This document shows, one piece after another, positions 61,048 to 64,000 of a stretch of 64,000 nt of DNA. The stretch comes from Nonomuraea endophytica (lineage in GTDB: Bacteria > Actinomycetota > Actinomycetes > Streptosporangiales > Streptosporangiaceae). The stretch spans positions 496,001 through 560,000 of the forward strand of contig NZ_JACHIN010000005.1 of NCBI RefSeq assembly GCF_014203235.1, written 5' to 3'. Numbering within the stretch: position 1 is the first letter of the stretch; each line of letters opens with the position of its first letter. Under the pieces are notes generated by a model. It was not told the DNA's origin, ran no database searches, and was given only the letters and a program-made list of their open reading frames with translations. The position numbers and the translations under genes were made by a program.

Positions 61048-61100
61048 GCACCTTCCCCGACTCGCGTTTCCGACTCACCGACTCGCTCGGAGGTTCTGGC

Positions 61101-64000
61101 ATGACCATCCGCGGTTCCTTATCGCGGTTCAGGAACGGGCCGGCGCGCCGCTTCCTCGCCTCAGGACTCACCCTCGTCCTCGCCGCCGGGCTGCTCGCGG
61201 CCATTCCCGCGTACGGCGCCGCCGCCGCCGCGGAAGGGCCCCGGCCGGAGGATCACGACCTGGTGGTGGCCGGAGGCGCCCTCAAGGTCAAGGCCCGGCC
61301 CAGCGCCCAGCGCGCCCCCGACCCGGTGGTGAACTGGCCGGCCCCCGGCGCGACCCGCCAGGCGGGCGTGCGCGTGCTGGACCGGGCGGCCACGGCCAAG
61401 GCCGGGGTCAAGGGCGTGATGTTCACCGTCGACTCGCCGGGCAGGGTGGCCCTGCGGCTGGACTACTCCGGATTCGCCGAGGCATTCGGCGGCTCCTTCG
61501 GATCCCGGATCAAGCTCGTACGGCTGCCCGCCTGCGCGCTGACCACGCCGGCCGACGAGCGTTGCCGGACCGCGACATCGGTGCCGTCGAGCAACGACAC
61601 CCGGGCCCGGACCCTCGCGGCCGACGCGGAGCCGGGAGTGTTCGCCGCCGTCGCCGGCACCGACAGCTCCAAGGGCGACTACAAAGCCACCGAGCTGGCC
61701 GCCTCGGCGACCTGGCAGGTCGGCACCCAGACCGGTGACTTCGCCTGGTCCTACCCGCTGCGCGTGCCGCCGGTTCCCGGCGGGCTGGCGCCCGCCCTCG
61801 ACGTGGCGTACTCCTCCTCGTCCATCGACGGCCGCACCTCCAGCAGCAACAACCAGGGGTCGCAGGTAGGCGACGGCTTCGACATGTGGCCCGGCTACAT
61901 CGAGCGCCGGTATCGCCCGTGCAAGGACGACGGCGTACCCAAGGACGACACCTACGACGTGCATCCGATGGACCAGTGCTGGGGGTATGACAACGCGGTC
62001 CTGACGCTGGGCGGCAAGGGTGGCGAGCTGGTGCAGTCCGGCGCCGGCGAGTGGAAGCTGCGCAAGGACGACGGCACCCGGATCCGCAAGTTCACCGGGA
62101 CCGACGCCAACACCGGCAACGGCGACGACAACAACGAGTACTGGGTGGTCACCGCCCCGGACGGCACGCGCTTCCACTTCGGCAGGAACCGGCTGCCGGG
62201 CTGGGCGTCCGGCAAGCCGGAGACGAAGTCGGCATGGACGGCGCCGGTCTTCGGCGACGACTCAGGCGAGCCGTGCCACGGCGACTCCTTCGCCGGATCG
62301 TGGTGCCAGCAGGCCTGGCGGTGGAACCTCGACTACGTCGAGGACCCGGACGGCAACGCCCTCGTCTACTACTACGAGCAGGAGGGCAACCGCTACGGCC
62401 GCAACCTGCGCGCCAAGGACGACACCCCGTACGTGAGGGGCGGATACCTCACGAGCGTCGAGTACGGCCTGCGCACCGACAACCTCTATCCGGCCAACCC
62501 CCCGGCCCGGGTCGACGTCAAGGTCGCCGAGCGCTGCCTGCGCACGGCCGAGGACTGCGCCGCGTCCGCCATCGACGATCACCCCCAGTATTGGGAGGAC
62601 GTCCCCTGGGACCTCAACTGCAACGCCGGCACGAAGTGCGAGAACTACAAGGGCGCCCTGGCGCCCACGTTCTGGACGCGCAAGCGGATCGTCGAGGTGG
62701 TCACCAAGGTGATCCAGAACGACGGCAGCGGCTACCGGAACGTCGACTCCTGGTCGTTCGCCCATGACTGGGGCACCGCCGACGTGGACAGGCAGCTCCT
62801 GCTGAAGTCGATCGTGCACCGCGGGCTGGCCGGCGCCGAAGTGGTGACCATGCCGCCCGTGCTGTTCGCGTACACGCAGTTGCCGAACCGGGTGGACACG
62901 CTCGGCGACGACGTCGGGCCCTTCATCAAGAACCGCCTCGGGTCCATCACCAACGAGACCGGCGGCGTACTGGACATCAACTACTCCGCGGCCGACTGCC
63001 GCCACGGCGACACCCCGAGCCCGGCGAGCAACCACCGCCGGTGCTTCCCGGTGTTCTGGGAGCGGTCGAGCGGTGACGCCAACCCCACCCTGGACTGGTT
63101 CCACAAGTACGTCACGACCCAGCTCGTCCAGACCGACCTCACCGGCGGCTCACCGGACATGGTCACCGCCTACGACTACGGCATCGGCAGACCTTCCTGG
63201 CGCTTCACCGACGACGACGGGCTCACCAAGGAGAAGTACCGGACCTGGTCCCAATGGCAGGGCTACGACAAGGTCCGCGTGCGCTCCGGGACGACCGGCG
63301 CCGCCCCCTCCCAGACCGACCACTGGTTCTTCCAGGGCATGAACGGTGACCGGCAGAGCACCGACGGCGGGACCAAGGACGTCACGGTGAGCGACGGCGA
63401 GGGCGGCTCCTATCCCGACCACGAGTCGCTGCAGGGCATGACCGTCAAAACGATCACCTACGACAGGGCAGGGGGCGTGCCGGTGCTCAAGGCCATGAAC
63501 AAGCCCTGGCACCATCAGACCGCCTCGCGCACCCGGACGATCGACAAGGGCACGATCACGGTCACCGCCAACCTCACCGGAGTCGCCGGCACCCGCAACC
63601 TGAAGAAGATCGACAGCGGCTGGCGGGAGACGAGGTCGGCCGTCACCGCCTTCCACCTGACCACGGGCACGCCGAGCAAGGTGGACGACGAGGGCGACAC
63701 TGCCGTGACGGGCGACGAGAAGTGCGTCACGACGACGTTCGCCGCGGACGGCGACCGGGTACTCGGCCCGCCCGCCCAGGTCAGAACCGTCGCCCGGCGC
63801 TGCGCCGACACCCCGGACCTGGCCAAGGACCTGATCTCCGACGAGCGCACGTACTACGACAACGGGGCCTTCAAGACGGCCCCGACCCGTGGCAACGTCA
63901 CCCTGATCGAGAAGGCCAAGGAACCGGCGGTCACCTACTTCCCGCAGAGCCGGACGACCTTCGACAAGTACGGCAGGGCCGAGACGGTGACCGACGTCGC
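61101..64000 (+). CDS. RHS/SpvB-like giant secreted protein (3' partial)
   Basis: The frame opens at ATG 61101 after TCGGAGG and is still open at the window edge, so at least 966 residues. A long signal peptide (FLASGLTLVLAAGLLAAIPA) is followed by a N-terminal region and the start of an SpvB/RHS-type core: YSSSSIDGRTSSSNNQGSQV, GWDLWP-like GDGFDMWPGYIERRY, and YEQEGNRYGRNL. This is the N-terminal part of actinobacterial RHS-repeat proteins, whose repeats form a shell around a C-terminal toxin or enzyme. The toxin tip and its immunity gene lie beyond the window. It follows the LamG protein in the same direction. Confidence 0.85.
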   Translation, partial: MTIRGSLSRFRNGPARRFLASGLTLVLAAGLLAAIPAYGAAAAAEGPRPEDHDLVVAGGALKVKARPSAQRAPDPVVNWPAPGATRQAGVRVLDRAATAKAGVKGVMFTVDSPGRVALRLDYSGFAEAFGGSFGSRIKLVRLPACALTTPADERCRTATSVPSSNDTRARTLAADAEPGVFAAVAGTDSSKGDYKATELAASATWQVGTQTGDFAWSYPLRVPPVPGGLAPALDVAYSSSSIDGRTSSSNNQGSQVGDGFDMWPGYIERRYRPCKDDGVPKDDTYDVHPMDQCWGYDNAVLTLGGKGGELVQSGAGEWKLRKDDGTRIRKFTGTDANTGNGDDNNEYWVVTAPDGTRFHFGRNRLPGWASGKPETKSAWTAPVFGDDSGEPCHGDSFAGSWCQQAWRWNLDYVEDPDGNALVYYYEQEGNRYGRNLRAKDDTPYVRGGYLTSVEYGLRTDNLYPANPPARVDVKVAERCLRTAEDCAASAIDDHPQYWEDVPWDLNCNAGTKCENYKGALAPTFWTRKRIVEVVTKVIQNDGSGYRNVDSWSFAHDWGTADVDRQLLLKSIVHRGLAGAEVVTMPPVLFAYTQLPNRVDTLGDDVGPFIKNRLGSITNETGGVLDINYSAADCRHGDTPSPASNHRRCFPVFWERSSGDANPTLDWFHKYVTTQLVQTDLTGGSPDMVTAYDYGIGRPSWRFTDDDGLTKEKYRTWSQWQGYDKVRVRSGTTGAAPSQTDHWFFQGMNGDRQSTDGGTKDVTVSDGEGGSYPDHESLQGMTVKTITYDRAGGVPVLKAMNKPWHHQTASRTRTIDKGTITVTANLTGVAGTRNLKKIDSGWRETRSAVTAFHLTTGTPSKVDDEGDTAVTGDEKCVTTTFAADGDRVLGPPAQVRTVARRCADTPDLAKDLISDERTYYDNGAFKTAPTRGNVTLIEKAKEPAVTYFPQSRTTFDKYGRAETVTDV

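Noticed and set aside
1..64000. CRISPR arrays, tRNA or rRNA genes, complete insertion sequences
   Set aside because: No evenly spaced identical repeats, cloverleaf-like sequences or transposase genes with terminal inverted repeats were seen. The only transposase-like sequence is the domain fused to ROK.

Overview
The window looks like chromosomal DNA of a high-GC filamentous actinomycete, probably in or near the Streptosporangiales (inference). The grounds are GC-rich codon third positions, many GTG starts, a SARP regulator, a SigE-type ECF sigma factor, an SCO6745-family protein, large secreted LamG and RHS proteins, and promoters that appear leaderless. I see no rRNA, tRNA, CRISPR array or intact insertion sequence.

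Region 1 (1-27.6 kb) is accessory DNA with regulators and small operons. It holds a cut LysR regulator, a SnoaL-like secreted protein, an ECF sigma factor with its membrane partner, a serine hydrolase, a tiny secreted peptide (7066-7227), a LemA/DUF2207 pair and a CPBP protease. A flavin monooxygenase faces a small HTH gene and a Clp-N gene across a symmetric double promoter. These are followed by a SARP regulator, an ABC exporter pair, an MFS pump with an ArsR-like regulator, an SCO6745 protein, a secreted four-repeat protein, a toxin-antitoxin pair and a large secreted propeller-like protein. Gene fragments lie among them: TetR tail, STAS tail, serine-hydrolase piece, integrase N-terminus, headless SDR and FG-GAP piece.

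Region 2 (27.7-50.5 kb) is a carbohydrate-use island. A leftward operon encodes a sugar ABC importer (binding protein and two permeases), an NAD-dependent epimerase/uronate-dehydrogenase-like enzyme and a giant pectate-lyase-like secreted protein. It ends at a GH95 glycosidase that has lost its N-terminal half. An IclR regulator is divergent from it. Similar inverted repeats lie in front of the importer and in front of a mannonate-dehydratase-like gene, so IclR probably controls both sides. Next come a GH38 alpha-mannosidase and, overlapping it, an unusual regulator: an apparently full-length but catalytically dead IS630-type transposase domain fused to a ROK repressor. A second ROK regulator, a DUF2264 protein, a Gfo/Idh/MocA oxidoreductase and a ThuA protein form a tightly overlapping leftward operon that converges on the fusion gene.

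Region 3 (50.5-64 kb) holds an AI-2E-family exporter, small and secreted unknowns, an AraC regulator and a SRPBCC protein. It ends with a 1898-residue secreted beta-helix/DNRLRE/LamG protein followed by the start of an RHS/SpvB-like giant protein that runs off the window.

The most unusual item is the transposase-ROK fusion. The symmetric divergent promoter at 11866-11910, the two-site IclR regulon and the premature stop in the mannonate-dehydratase gene come next. All assignments are from reading the sequence; no database search was run.
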